From Diadema setosum (lineage: Eukaryota > Echinodermata > Echinoidea > Diadematoida > Diadematidae): a DNA stretch of 64,000 nt. This document shows positions 52,414 to 64,000 of the stretch, piece after piece. The first letter of the stretch is position 1. The number at the start of each line of letters is the position of its first letter. The position numbers and the translations under genes were made by a program. The notes below the pieces were generated by a model. That model ran no database searches. It worked only from the letters and a program-made list of their open reading frames with translations, and was not told where the DNA came from. The stretch is taken from assembly GCF_964275005.1 (NCBI RefSeq), contig NC_092702.1:10350528-10414527 (forward strand), written 5' to 3'.

Positions 52414-52420
52414 GTCTGAC

Positions 52421-52686
52421 ATGGAACAAATGCCGAAAGGACGTAATTTGCTTCGGCAACCTTTCCCAATCTTTAGGCTCTAGTGGACGCCAGGCCTACA
52501 TACATTTCATTGACTGCGATTCCATAAGCTTTCAATTTATCAACTGCAAACTGGTCTATTGTATGATTAAAGTCAGGTATATGCATAATTCTAATATTAT
52601 GTTTTCATTAAACTTCGAATTTTTGTATATGTTAGTTGAATTCTTTCGCCATTCTCCTCTCATATAAAGGTTTCATAGCTTTTCAA
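52421..52686. other. Intergenic, no feature recognised
   Basis: Short AT-rich spacer between two transposons. Confidence 0.4.
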
Positions 52687-53389
52687 GACCCCGTTTACAG
52701 TGCGAGGCTCTGCCGCTGCCGAGCCGCGGCCGAGCCCAGCCCCGCTTCAGTGTAAACGCGCAAAAGGCCAAATGCGAGGCCAAAATTGGCCTCGCATTTG
52801 GCCTCGCTCTGGACGACCCCGTTTACAGTGCGAGGCTCGGACACGGCCGAGCCCAGCCCCGCTTCAGTGTAAACGCGCAAAAGGCCAAATGCGAGGCCAA
52901 AATTGGCCTCGCATTAAACATTTTGGCCTCGCTCTGGAGGTGGTCTCGGCCGCGGCCGAGCCCGGCCTCTTCTTGGTGTAAACGCAAACTGGGCCAAATG
53001 CGCGGCCAATTTTAGTCTGGCTTCCAGACCCTCTGCCCGTACTATTTCGCTATTCACGATATTAACCCCCTCAACGTGGAAAACTAGTATAGTTTAAGGT
53101 GGTTTTGTCCTGCAAAAGATTTTTCCTTCGGCAAAGGCCTTTGCCCGAAAGGCGACTTCGTCGTCACGGAATCCAGTTGGCAAAGGGTCTGAAAACCAGG
53201 CTATACCAAATTGCGTTTGTTTACAAGCAGAGCGCCACTACGACAAAATATTGAAAGGTTTGAGTTAAAAGCGCGGCCGAGCCCAGCAGTGTAAATGGAC
53301 AAAATTGCGAGGCTCGGCCGCACAATTGAGGCAGGGCTCGGCCGCGGCTCGGCCGCGGCCGAGCCCGGCCCCGCACTGTAAACGGGGTC
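52687..53389. mobile_element. GC-rich foldback element, GACCCCGTTTACAGTGCG ends
   Basis: The outer ends GACCCCGTTTACAGTGCGAG and CGCACTGTAAACGGGGTC are inverted. Inside, the modules cgaggctcgg, cggccgagccc, cagtgtaaacgc and aaattggcctcgcat recur in both orientations. About 53020-53270 interrupts the pattern. No clear target duplication or ORF is seen. Confidence 0.65.
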
Positions 53390-54605
53390 CTAGTCCATCT
53401 GCAACCTACCTTAGACATCGTATGCATATCATACGTAAATGCAAGAGGGAATAAGTTAACTTGATTTTACCTGCATGTCAGTCCATTTGCAGTTTCCTAT
53501 TAACTCACTGTAATTCCTAGTATGAATAAATATGAAGGTGGACTGATTGAAAATGATGTGCGAGATATGTCTTAAACTTCTCAATAACGCCATTGCAGTT
53601 ATTTATACTTTAGCTAACCAATCACTATAAACATGTATGATGCATGACTTAGCTCTGCTTTAGAATGAATTAAGAAAACTAAAGGACATTATCTCAGGCC
53701 CGCATAGTTTAATTAAAAAAAAAATCTCTATTTGTATACTATTACTGATAAGATTACTCTCCAAATATCAATTTTGTTTGAAAAATGCGACAGATCAAGC
53801 AACTGATTTATCCTTATAAGTTTCCGCTATGTGCAAGGTTGTAACTTCTGGCACATTTGCTCTCGATTTTTTTTTAGCTCTTTACATTTCTGACACGCAT
53901 CTACGTCTGTCATTTTAACTCTTTTCACTTGCTCCAGATGTTACCACTTCTGACATTTTTCATCTCTTATATTTTTTGCTTTTTACAGTTTACCGGACAT
54001 TTTAACGATGGCACTTTTAGTCTTAACATTATTTTATCCCATGACAGTTTCTCCTTGACACTTTTACTGTTGTCATTTTTATGGTACCAGGTAAAATTGT
54101 GAGAAGTAAAAGTTCTAATGTTGTTAAAGATTCATATTTGTATTTATTTATGTATTTATTATGTTTATTCATTAATTCAGTTAGTTAGTTATGTAATGAT
54201 TCATAATTTCACGGTTATTTTCGGTTTTAAAAGGATACAGAAATTTGGACTAAAATCCGGTCCCAGGAATACTATGGGTTTTCCCATCCATTTCGCACTT
54301 TTGTAATTCAATTTCAAAGATTTATTATTCAATTACGTCTCGAGAAGCACGTGGAACGCAAATCCTAACTTCAATTTCGTCAATTGTCATTGTAATTCGT
54401 TTTTCGTCAAACATTTTCGAAGACATAGCATTCAAAATCGTCAATTGTCATTCAAATTCATCCCTCCCGCTGACGGATCGCAGAATGTGAAGATCAAATT
54501 CGTTTTTGTTCACACAATTTCTTGAATTTTCATTCAAATTAGCCAGATGTTGTCGTATGCGAGACGGTACGTCTATTTGTATCAGTGTGTACTCGGATTG
54601 CTTGT
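53390..54605. other. Intergenic, AT-rich
   Basis: Loose ctgacatttt-type repeats (tctgacattt, tgacatttttac, gacactttt) at about 53840-54080. Scattered aattcgtc/attgtcattcaaatt repeats at about 54360-54540 resemble 55480-55760. No gene is recognised. Confidence 0.45.
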
Positions 54606-54612
54606 GTATGTG

Positions 54613-55359
54613 CAAGGAGGTTCAAGAGAGTGGAGTCACAACTGTCGTATTTCCTTTGAAGTCACGTTTGATGCCGCCACTCGAAAGTATTTGAAGCATG
54701 TGGCAAACTGGATCTGCCGCGCAGATAGGAAGACAATTGACTCATGTCTCATTGCATAATCATCAGCCACTTTCAAACGAAAATATGTCTTTGTGATGGT
54801 AATTACTTTTCGCCATCCCTACTTATAAAAGATAGGTAGTATATAATGGTAAAGACACGGGGATGCGCGAATAGAAATTGCGCAAAAAATGATGAAATGA
54901 AAATGAAAATTACTCGACTGGCCGTGCCCGGCCACTAATCTGATATATCTATTAATATAGAACTATACTCGAAGATTATTCCATATCAGTTTTATTTGGA
55001 GGAATTAAGTGGAAAAGTGATAAAACCGGCTTTCCGGGAGGGTACAGTTTTAAACACTTTCACATGATACAGCTCTGATTTACACTTTTGCACATATTTC
55101 TTGAAGGGATCGGCCTTTGTTTAATGAGCTTTATCATTAAGTGAGATTTCGTTTCATTTAATAGATAAACAAGCAAAATATAGCCAACATTAAGTTAACG
55201 TTCAAAATGAATCTTCAGATTGCTCAGCAAGACGGCGGCATCAAACCCCGTCACCAAAGACACAGATGCACCTGTGGAATTCCTTTGTACATCAATAGAA
55301 AAGTGACAACTGTTTGAATAATTACAGCCAGTTGGAACTCCATCTCTTAAACCTCCTTG
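54613..55359 (-). mobile_element. CAAGGAGG-family DNA transposon, copy C (747 bp)
   Basis: Same length and termini as copy B, in opposite orientation. The exact duplication GTATGTG lies at 54606-54612 and 55360-55366. Divergence from B is very low by eye, implying recent movement. With B it forms a large inverted repeat separated by about 2.8 kb. Confidence 0.88.
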
Positions 55360-55366
55360 GTATGTG

Positions 55367-56738
55367 TCTGTATTTGTGGTTATGTGTGTGTGTGTGTGTG
55401 TGGGGGGGGGGGGGGGCACTTGTGTGTATGTTTACTCCTGAATGTAAAATGTGAACGGTTAGAGAAAAAATACATGAATGACTGGGAAATCACACTGGAT
55501 AGAGATATGAGACGAATATGAATGAAAATTTAACGAAAATGATTGACAAAAGACGAAATCGATCCTACTGTTTTGAGTGCTGCGAGTGAGACTGACGAAT
55601 TTGAACTGCAAATTACGAAAATGTATGCCAAATGACTAAATTGAATGGACTTTATTTGAAAATGAACGACGAAAGACGAATTTGAAAGTACGTTTGGCCT
55701 ATTCCCGACATCCCGCGACGAAATTGAAATAAAAATTTGTGAAATTGAATGAAAAAAGTTTGAAAATGAATGGGAAAACCTATAGTACGATCAATTTACA
55801 ATGTGAAAGTTATGTATAACATAGTAGGAGGAGGGGAATTTCTATGATGCATGGGACTGTCATCACCCTCTCCCCCCCCCCCCCCCCCCGAGTGAATACA
55901 GCAATATTAGTAGAACATTTCAATGAAAATTTGAGGAAAATCAGATAATCTATTCAAAAGTTATGCATTTTTAAAGTTTCTGTGCAGTCACTGGTGGATG
56001 AAGAGACTACAGTTTATGATATCACATGTGTAGAACGATATGAAAATATACAGAGAATTCCACGAAATTTTCTTTAAAAAGTACACATTCCCTCGACATG
56101 TTACTGCCGTATGTTAAGGGGTAATATTGTCCCCTGCCTTCTGAAATAGACATGCCAAGGTCTCTTTTAGCATGCGAAAACAAAAGTGAAAATGCGTTTA
56201 ATTTTCTTTACATTTTCTTTACATTGTTCTACGCACGTGACATCACAAGCTGTAATAGTCTTCTCATCCAGCGATGGCGGCACTGAAACTTTAAAAATTC
56301 CTAAGTTTTGAACGGATTGTCCAGTTTTCCTAAAACTTTCACTGATGTGTTTTACTAATATTGCCATATTCTCTAAATCCACATTTATATTAAGATGAAC
56401 TTGTCCTGTCAACCAGAGACCAGTAAAGTGTAATCCTCCCATCCATGCAAAGTTCTAAATTCACAGCGGACTTAGGGGTTTTCTTCCTATTATCCATCAT
56501 GTCTGGTCCGGTCTCCTTCTCCTCCTTGGGACTGCTACCAGCCTCGGACGAATCAGGCATCGAGGCATCCTCCAAAAATGTGTTTTGTGCAACAAAAAAA
56601 AATACACTACGTTTCATTTTTCTCAAAATTATTTGAGCATGAACAGAACTTATGCGCTGAGCAGGATATACAAAAACTGTTTACTGTTATTTCATAATAA
56701 CAGGTTTGAAGATTTTTTTTTTTCTGGAGAAAAGAAAA

Positions 56739-56773
<35 letters not shown>

Positions 56774-56960
56774 TGTATACGAACCGAATTGAAAGCTTCT
56801 AAACACCTAGATCACGCAAACTTGCCAATTTACTTGCCTTACTCTCCTAACTTTTACAGTTCATAGGGGGTTTTTGTGTGTGTGTGTGTGCGTGTCTGAT
56901 TTTTTCGGATTTTTTTTTTATTAATTCAACGTTATTCCACTTCTCCGATATTTTCTTTTG
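55367..56960. repeat. Intergenic repeats and microsatellites
   Basis: (TG)n then G run at 55382-55419; aattgaatgaaaa-type loose repeats at 55440-55780; C run at 55873-55889. Repeat blocks at 55925-56090 and, inverted, 56175-56400 are related to 21110-21260 and 3150-3230. (TG)n at 56741-56772 and 56874-56892. No gene is recognised. Confidence 0.55.
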
Positions 56961-56977
56961 TTTTCATACATACCAAC

Positions 56978-57027
<50 letters not shown>

Positions 57028-57036
57028 ATATATATG
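56978..57036. repeat. (TA)n microsatellite
   Basis: A run of TA dinucleotides with short TATG interruptions. Confidence 0.9.
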
Positions 57037-57890
57037 AGGAAGGAATATTCGTTTAACTCCGTAAGTACAAAAGGCGACTTGTTTGCATACAAACCCAAAG
57101 AACTTCCGGATTTTACCAACGACTGTGCATGACATAACACTGAGTGAGTGTAACTCGCAATCATATAGGAGCACATGGCTATAAAAGAGAAAAAATCGCA
57201 ATGGCCTATATAGGAGCTTGTTAAGTTGATTTGGAGCCCATCAGTATAGGGTAACTGACTTTTGTGCGAAAAAGTTGATTTCATGTTAGTTCATTATCGT
57301 AACCTTGTTTTTAGCTTAACTGTCTTCCCCCAACCTAGCTACCGCCAATACATAGATAAAGGAATAAACCTCGCCTTAAAATCAAACAAAACCTCGCGAT
57401 GTTTGCTTTTTCCATATGATTGTATATGAATTGAATAGATTGATAAGATATGCACTGAGCACTGGGAGACCGCAGGCTTCGTAACAATGAAATATAAAGC
57501 TATTTTCGGTGAATAATGACAATGAATGGAACAAACAGAAATGCCTTCAACCGTAAAGTTTCCAGTTACGGTCCAAAGGCAACCGTTTTGATATCCAATC
57601 CATGCATGGAGGCTCACAGTGCTGGTTGTCTCGACCTGAAGTGTACAGTTAAATAGAGGCACAAAATACTGTACATGTAAGGTAAGTTTAGACAACGTCT
57701 TATTTTGAGTAGTGGATTGTTAAACTGAGGATTGACATTAATACTGTCGGGGCAGGCCTCAAGATTTTGATATCATAAATCCTTCTAGCATTCTTTTTCT
57801 TACGTGAGGATATGTGTGTGCATGTGTCTATCATTCCTTTTTTTTTTTTTCACGAGAGTGAGTGTGAGTGTGTTTATGTGTGTATGTGTA
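57037..57890. other. Intergenic, no recognised feature
   Basis: Open frames here match nothing I recognise. A T run and (GT)n lie at 57838-57890. Confidence 0.4.
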
Positions 57891-57909
57891 TACACGTATA
57901 GTAGGGGTG

Positions 57910-58229
57910 TGTGTACAGAATGTGAACACGAGAAAGATAACAATTGCATCATTGCAAAGCTGTATTTCAACGGAAATGGAAAGGCAGGTCTTCAGCATGT
58001 CATCTACCATTCGTTCATGGTGAATCCTGATACCTGTCACCACATGTCAACTGCTGAACCGTTTGAATATGTGCTCTATCAGTCAGCAAGTCTGATAGTT
58101 CCTTTTTCAACCCATCAGCGGATGGTTTATATCAATGAAACAGCAGTACCAAACACTGCAGCACAGCGTATACCTACAACAGCTATGCCAATTTTTAGAT
58201 CATTAAAAGATCATTTATCTTTCAGATGA
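57910..58229 (+). other. Open frame of unknown origin
   Basis: An uninterrupted frame begins within the (GT)n tract and runs to TGA at 58227. It includes CTECEHEKDNNCIIAKLYFN, then NPDTCHHMSTAEPFEYVLYQ and FRSLKDHLSFR. Composition is protein-like, with four Cys and spaced aromatics. I see no acceptor with a clear partner and no family match. It may be an exon of an unidentified gene, a transposon relic, or chance. Confidence 0.2.
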
Positions 58230-58974
58230 TCAAATCAATCAGGTAAATGAGATAACTTGTGTCTTTATAACTAATGAATTTGTCTGTGATTATAGCATCT
58301 TGATTGCCTTTGCCAGAAACAGATGATTATTTTGATATAGTTCTGAAAGATACACACAAAATCTCAAGCTTTCTCTTTAAACTTAGAAAATTGGACACAT
58401 GAATACGTTACTTGCATCCAGAAATTGAAGAAATTCAGGTTTTATGATAATGGGCAAAAATTTGTTTACAAAAAGAAAATGAACGTGCCCAAGCTTTTGA
58501 ATTCTACATTATGATGAGATGGTAAACTAATACCCAATAGTGGAGGATGTTGCTATAGTGGCAGAGCTTAGAAGCCTAAATGTAGAAGTAAAAAGCCTAC
58601 ATTATATACTCTGCAGATTTGTATTGGTCGAACTCTCAAACGGTATCATAAGACATGATAAAGCATCGCACTTTTTGTCAAATATCTGCATTTTATGGCA
58701 GACATTCATCACAAATTTTGAATTTCAGACTTGTTCATTTCAAAAGCTATAGGGCCTACGTGGAATATGTTAGAAATGTGTAATAGTTTTGCATTATAGT
58801 CTCCCGAATGACCAACATTAGTGGTACAGAGAAATTCTGAGCTGAATGGATGAACTCTTTCAGAAGAGTGAGATTGTGAAATGACCGCACTGAGGTGACG
58901 TCGCGTTATGTTCTAAAATTTACCCCTTTCTAGTCCACTTGCCCTGTAATTACTGACGTTATGTGCTACGCTCT
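58230..58974. other. Intergenic, no recognised feature
   Basis: AT-rich, with nothing identified. Confidence 0.4.
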
Positions 58975-59115
58975 TGATTGTACCTTTAAAGGTGCAAAGT
59001 GATGTCACACTTATTGCTTCTTTTTAGGTGCAATTTTGCAACCTAAGGAAAGAGAGCAGAGTTGCACCTTTTCTTGCGGGTTCAGTCTTGTACCTTTGAG
59101 TTCAACTTTGCACCC
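58975..59115. repeat. Short GGTGCAA/TTGCACC repeat, related to 27197-27655
   Basis: Contains aaaggtgcaaagtgatgtca, ttaggtgcaattttgcaacc, gttgcacctttt and caactttgcacccct, the same self-complementary vocabulary as the intronic array. Confidence 0.6.
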
Positions 59116-60384
59116 CTCGTACAATGCTTGTTCTAGAAAGTTTTCTTTTTTAAAAAGTGGAAGTGGCAGTCGAGTTTACTTATACTTGCAGCATGTGAAC
59201 GCAAGACATTCCCTTTAATGAGAGCACATAGCAGTTAACCTTTGGAAATACAAAAAAAAAAATACAATTCGTTGAGCTGTTACCCGTACAAGAGTATGCT
59301 GTCACAGTAAAAGATACTTCAGACTATACTATACTATAATAATATTCTTATTTTCATTATTAAATGAAATGTAAATGACTTCATTGTATTAGCAGAGCAA
59401 TGTCGACGTTCAGCAGACGGTCGCTGTCGGTATACGCTTTGTACTTTGAGAATTACGCTTTCGACCGACCGTAATCCTATGTGATTTAAATTATTATTTT
59501 TGTAAACATGTTGATATACGTTGCAAAATATCTTGTGCAACATTGATGAAATTACACACATGTAATACATTATGAAGACTGGTATACCCTACTCATGGCG
59601 TAACGTTACCAACTTCGAGATACCATAAGTACCTGACTACAGATTGCCTATTTGGCAGTCACAAATGCTAAACCTGCTGCTCGTGAGCCGAATATTTTCC
59701 TACAAGACGGGACCAGGAATATTTAGGTGTGGACGTGTCTCCAAAATGACATCACTACTAATACAAGCTATTAAGAACCAATGATTGTCTGCTTAGAAAC
59801 AAGAAGACGTGAGAGTAATAGAAGTGGATGTCTTGAAACCCCCACCACTCCCAGCAGGTGGTTATCTGAACCGCATGCGGGTACCCGATTTTTCGAGAAA
59901 GGGGTATATTGTAGAGGCTCAAGTCGGGGAAAAATATAATTTAAAATCGTTGAAATGGGGGTATTTTAGTGTTTTTAACGAGATATTCTCAATTGGGAGC
60001 AATTTTCAAATCTTTCCCAAAATAATCACTGAAATAGGGTTCCGAAAAGGATTAGTTTCAAACCCCCAAAGTGCTGAAATAGGGGAAATTAATGGGAGTT
60101 TTCGGTGTGTGCCCATTCTCCCGAATGCGCCTGCACAGAATCTGATGTGCATGTTTTGCTTCAAAGCATGCCGGCTCGGCTTTCTCTTCACAGGATTTTT
60201 GGAACATCACTGCAGGTGTGTCATCCTGTATTGATAGCTTCCCTTCTAAAAACGTCGATAGGGGGTAATCTTGCTGGCCTCCCTTCCAAAAGCCCTTGTT
60301 AGGGGTCAAAATCCTTACCCCTTCCATTCCTCCTCTATCTATTAGAACCTGGAACAAGCATAACGTGTATGGTTGGCCACCTGA
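59116..60384. other. Intergenic and upstream region of the sialyltransferase-like gene
   Basis: 59850-60300 holds repeat text (gggtacccgatttttcgaga; ggggtattttagtgttttta) rather than coding sequence. Open frames on both strands here are products of that repeat. No promoter element could be assigned. Confidence 0.45.
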
Positions 60385-60528
60385 GTGGGGAGGGGTTTTA
60401 AACTGCTAGAAAAAGATCCAAAATCATTGCTATACTTTTCATATCGTATATCGATTTACTCCATCTTTCGAGCTTATGAGCAACGCCTTCAAGGAGGATC
60501 ACCACACGAGGACTGCTCTGGGTGCGAC

Positions 60529-61359
60529 ATGAAGGGGCGATGGAAATGGGTATGTCGAAAGCCTATATCCCAGCACATTGGGCTGATGCTTACATCTGGG
60601 ATGGTGACTTATATTCTGCTAACAGCGTCTGGCTGGGGTGACTCTGGTGCCTTCAACAGCAACCTCGAACTCCGCAACTACAAGGACAGAGACGCTGAAG
60701 ATGATTTGTCCAGGTTATCCGACCGTCTTGGCCCTGAAAAACGGGCCCCTTCTTTTGTTAAAGAGGAAAATATAACCAAAACCCTCAGCGAGAAAACATA
60801 CGCTAACAAAACAGCGCAGATAAAGAAAGACAAGCCTGACCTCACGAAGAATCTCCAAACTGGGGAGAGGCAGATAAATGCCAACGACAAGCGCCACGCA
60901 CCGCCACCATCGCCACAAAACGCTCCCAGAAAGACCAGGAAAAGATTAAAGCTCGATGATCTACCTTTTTTAAAAGGGCCTACGAGCTTGCCAAATGTAA
61001 GTATACATGTGAATAAGCTAGATGAAACGCTAGATTCAGCTACTACCACTATGCCAGGTATAAAACTATTGGTACAAGACGTTCAAAATGAATGTAATGT
61101 ATGACGCTGAATTCTGTTCATCTTATATAACTATTATTTTTATGACAACGGCAGTTTCTATAGGTATAGCTGTGCATCAGGAAGCTAAGATTATGATTAT
61201 GCTCATTCTGTTTCAAGGTGTAATGAAGCTAGCAGTACACGTATTAGAATTAAAGTATAACGTGATAATGCTTCGCCAACTTCATAAAAATGAAACGCCC
61301 TAAAGTAAAGTATACGGCAGGAAACAACTCTTAAAGTTCTATCTCCCACGCACTCGTGC

Positions 61360-61411
<52 letters not shown>

Positions 61412-61422
61412 GTATATATATG

Positions 61423-61474
<52 letters not shown>

Positions 61475-62375
61475 CATATATACATATATATCTATATATA
61501 TACATATATATTATATACATATAGTTTTAGATTGGATATAGCTGGATTTATAGCACCTTTTGGAATAAAACTAACTTCTCATCACTTCTCATTGCCTGTC
61601 CCCCCCCCCTCCCATTTTCTCACAAGAATTTCTGTACTTTGAAGAGTTTACCATATGGAACTACTGAAAATTATTCCTTACTAGCGAGGGCTATTTACAC
61701 TCACAGTGAATTCATGAACTATGTGAATCACGTGTATACATGTTTGTAGGTGCAGCTCCACATGTATACTTTTGGATTATTGTTTGCATTTGTATCAGTG
61801 GTTCATGACACTTCACCTTGTACCAATGGATTATCCAATTTGCATTTGTTTTGTATTATTTGGATATGGAAACAAATAAATGAAATGAAATGAAATGAAA
61901 TGAAATGAAAAATAAATACATTTCTGTCAAAAAGTATCTTTTTTTAATGAAAATGGATTTAGTGCCTTTTCGGAAAGGAACTCTTCATGTATAATGTGGG
62001 AGAAATCACGTTTGTGGTGGACGGTGCTCTCTATTTTTCCCTTTTATAATGGCCTGCCAAGAGCACATTATAGTCTAGATGGCATGATGTGCCACGATAA
62101 TATATATAAACAAGTGTATAAATATGTGTGTGATTTATAGGAATTAAGAAAAATTGTATCATACTTCTTCATATTAATTACAAGTACACGCGGTATGTTT
62201 CAGCTTTGCCCAAAGTCCATTCAACGACTAACATGGCAATCAAAATGGTTTGGGAAGAGATATAAAAAGGAGATCAAGCTTTTTGTGGACCTGAATGACA
62301 TCGATGTACCCAAAATCTTCACGGAGCTGCAGAATTACCGCCTGCCCTTTGGTTTCCGCGGTATCAATAAAACAA
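60529..62375 (+). CDS. Probable sialyltransferase (GT29, ST6GalNAc-like), 5' part, two exons
   Basis: Exon 1 is 60529-60996 and ends TTGCCAAAT/GTAAGT in phase 0. Exon 2 is 62204-62375, from tgtttCAG/CTTTGC to AACAA/GTAAGT. ATG 60529 starts a short basic tail ([16 protein letters not shown]), then a hydrophobic segment ([19 protein letters not shown]), as in type II Golgi enzymes. A Lys/Arg-rich stem of about 120 residues follows. The frame is open upstream to 60385, but this ATG puts the anchor at the N-terminus. Exon 2 reads [35 protein letters not shown] and [12 protein letters not shown]. The CP...WF...PFG spacing resembles the region before sialyl motif L in ST6GalNAc enzymes. Motifs L and S are not in the window, so family membership is inferred. 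An intermediate exon is possible. Confidence 0.55.
60997..62203 (+). other. Intron 1 of the sialyltransferase-like gene
   Basis: Contains a long (TA)n tract (61359-61520) and a (TGAAA)n run (61880-61910) following a sequence that looks like a transposon tail (ttatttggatatggaaacaa). A second donor-like CCAG/GTATAA lies at 61056. Confidence 0.6.
61359..61520. repeat. (TA)n microsatellite
   Basis: Near-continuous TA dinucleotides with TATG/CATA interruptions. Confidence 0.92.
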
Positions 62376-64000
62376 GTAAGTAAATGCCATTATACATGTA
62401 TTGGGGAGGAGGCCTTCTTTCAAGTATTTAATGGTACTATAGCTTTCCGTGTTACTAACATGAATGACAAAAAAAAAAAAACCAAAAAAAAAAATCGCAT
62501 GGAGACATGCAAGTCGTGCTCCACTAGGGAAGGTACAGCGTATTCTATTGTATGTGCAATGATTGACAAATTAAATGTCACTGGCAGAACCTTGTTTAAG
62601 AAGGTGTGTGTGCGTGTGGGTATTTTTTTTTGCGTGTGTGGTTGTATCCAAATAATCTGAAAAAATAGTAATATTATAAGTATATGACACATATTTAGAT
62701 ATTCTTTTCGGCACATAGGTGATGATAAACATATAAATCGATACAAGTCAACAATCATTGCATTGCATAGTTCATTAATGAGGCTCATGATGCTATTAGT
62801 CAGCCGTAATGGATACCTTTTGTACTCGTCTAAATCTCACCAACATAAATACATAGATACAGCTGCAGTAGGTTCAAATACTTTTCCCCAAAATTCGCAA
62901 TTACTTTCGGTGATGGCACTTTGATTGTACTCCTATGTCTCTCAAAAATTCACATATTCATCAATACTTATAAATTAAACAATGACATGCCAAGAGAACT
63001 TTCTTACCAGTCCCCTTGAATTAAGTTTTCTTGAATATCTATATGGTCCGTAGATGTCCCGTTAGCATCTAAATTCTTTCTGAAGGATCTGGTCGTTGAA
63101 GGTCCAGATACCAGCAGAAACATTCTTAATGGAATGCAGTGACATTGTATTAATGCTCTTAATTGTAGCAACCAAGATAATTTAGTTACTTTCAGCGACG
63201 GCACTTTATGTGTACTCCTAATGTCTCCACGTCTCCACAGTATGTACCCGGTCGATATGGATGCTGTCAGCCGTGAATGTTCATGTTGTATCCCCTGAGA
63301 AAGTTCCTCTTGTCCCTGGTATGTTTGTGGCGGGGTTTGTGACAACACTCACAACAAAACTTCTATTCAGGAAGAAGAGACAGTCGCCTTGGCGCTGCTG
63401 GGTCCGTACACATTGCAAAGATAAACCCTAGAGGTTACACGCGGTTATCACGGCTTGTCACATTTGCCCATCCAGCCCCCCCCCCCCCCCCCCCGCGCTG
63501 TCTCACGTCCATTCCGTTTTGTCCACCGTGGCCTGAATGAGATTGCCATGCCCACCCGAATTTTAGGGAACTTTTAATATGTTATTTCGATAGCTCTTTC
63601 AGGTTAAATGCAAGTGGAATGGTTTCTGTTGCAATTTGTTTTGGCTCATTCCATATTTTGACTGGACTAACTGAGAACCTGGAGTTAACGTATCATATTA
63701 AATAATAGCAGGTAGTGATGTAGTGAGCTCAGAGCAGAAACCGATGTCCAGACGCACTCGAACACGGCTTTCTACATTAGAGATAGCATTAATGACAAAC
63801 GAATTCTAAATGTACCAGGGCATAAAATCATCCTGTGAAAAGCACAACAAGGTCGTACGAGAGTTGAAAATAGGTCATAAGCATGCCTGCTCACAAGCCT
63901 TCATAACTAAAACTTGCTTTGAAGTAACTCCACCCTCATTGAATTTGGAAAAAGAGAGTAACATCGACATTACATGATTTCATGCTCACAATATGGCTAT
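62376..64000 (+). other. Downstream intron, with imperfect repeat
   Basis: No further exon, and in particular no sialyl motif L, is seen. 62893-62942 (tttcggtgatggcactttga, tactcctatgtctc) and 63185-63230 are related, so a short repeat occurs twice. A C run lies at 63476-63494. Confidence 0.45.

Noticed and set aside
59809..60357. Open frames on both strands of 140 and 99 residues
   Set aside because: The sequence is a low-complexity repeat with G/A-rich phrases, open on both strands; no motif is present.
63004..63348. Minus-strand 114-residue open frame
   Set aside because: It partly overlaps a sequence repeated at 62893-62942 and has no recognisable motif.

Overview
The window is animal nuclear DNA: AT-rich, intron-rich, and dominated by transposable elements and simple repeats. 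The transposon mix suggests a marine invertebrate deuterostome, most likely an echinoderm such as a sea urchin. The evidence is a DIRS1-type tyrosine-recombinase retrotransposon, Jockey/CR1-type LINEs, many foldback elements, an AGGTCA-rich dispersed repeat and a Skeletor-like DOMON gene. The species is an inference; no rRNA, tRNA or mitochondrial marker is present. There is no CRISPR array or operon.

The left 37 kb (2516-36794, + strand) holds the 3' part of one host gene, a Skeletor-like DOMON-domain protein. I reconstructed eight exons from splice sites, phase continuity and the family's sequence pattern: 2516-2755, 7954-8092, 8728-8838, 9929-10123, 11131-11324, a 28-nt microexon 35431-35458, 35847-36013 and 36600-36794. 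They encode 422 residues plus stop, ending in a hydrophobic tail that looks like a GPI-anchor or membrane signal. The expected upstream DM13 exons are not visible. One intron spans 24.1 kb and contains a LINE fragment, a 1.44-kb foldback element with a 9-bp target duplication, self-complementary GGTGCAA and TTCGGAATAACGAACC arrays, and a nearly intact DIRS1-like retrotransposon (27830-32870). That element has gag-like, RT-RNase H and tyrosine recombinase frames; the recombinase is broken at a run of 14 C.

The intron between the first two visible exons holds three head-to-tail monomers of one short repeat. Each was invaded by a different element: two identical tandem 793-bp TA-flanked elements, a 975-bp TIR element, and a LINE tail.

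From 36.8 to 60 kb I see no convincing host gene. This stretch holds a TA-flanked foldback interrupted by an AGGTCA repeat (39493-41703), LINE tails, a decayed two-ORF LINE on the minus strand (about 44803-49130), and a family of 747-bp DNA transposons. Three insertions of that family carry 7-bp target duplications, one nested in another (50861-52413, 51075-51821, 54613-55359).

At the right edge (60529 onward, + strand) lie the first two coding exons of a probable sialyltransferase (GT29, ST6GalNAc-like): a type II signal anchor, a charged stem, and a CP...WF...PFGF block. The gene runs off the window before the sialyl motifs. The strongest candidates for something new are the 7-bp-TSD transposon family, the tandem TA-flanked pair, and a chain of splice-like blocks (17.7-20.8 kb) inside the giant intron.
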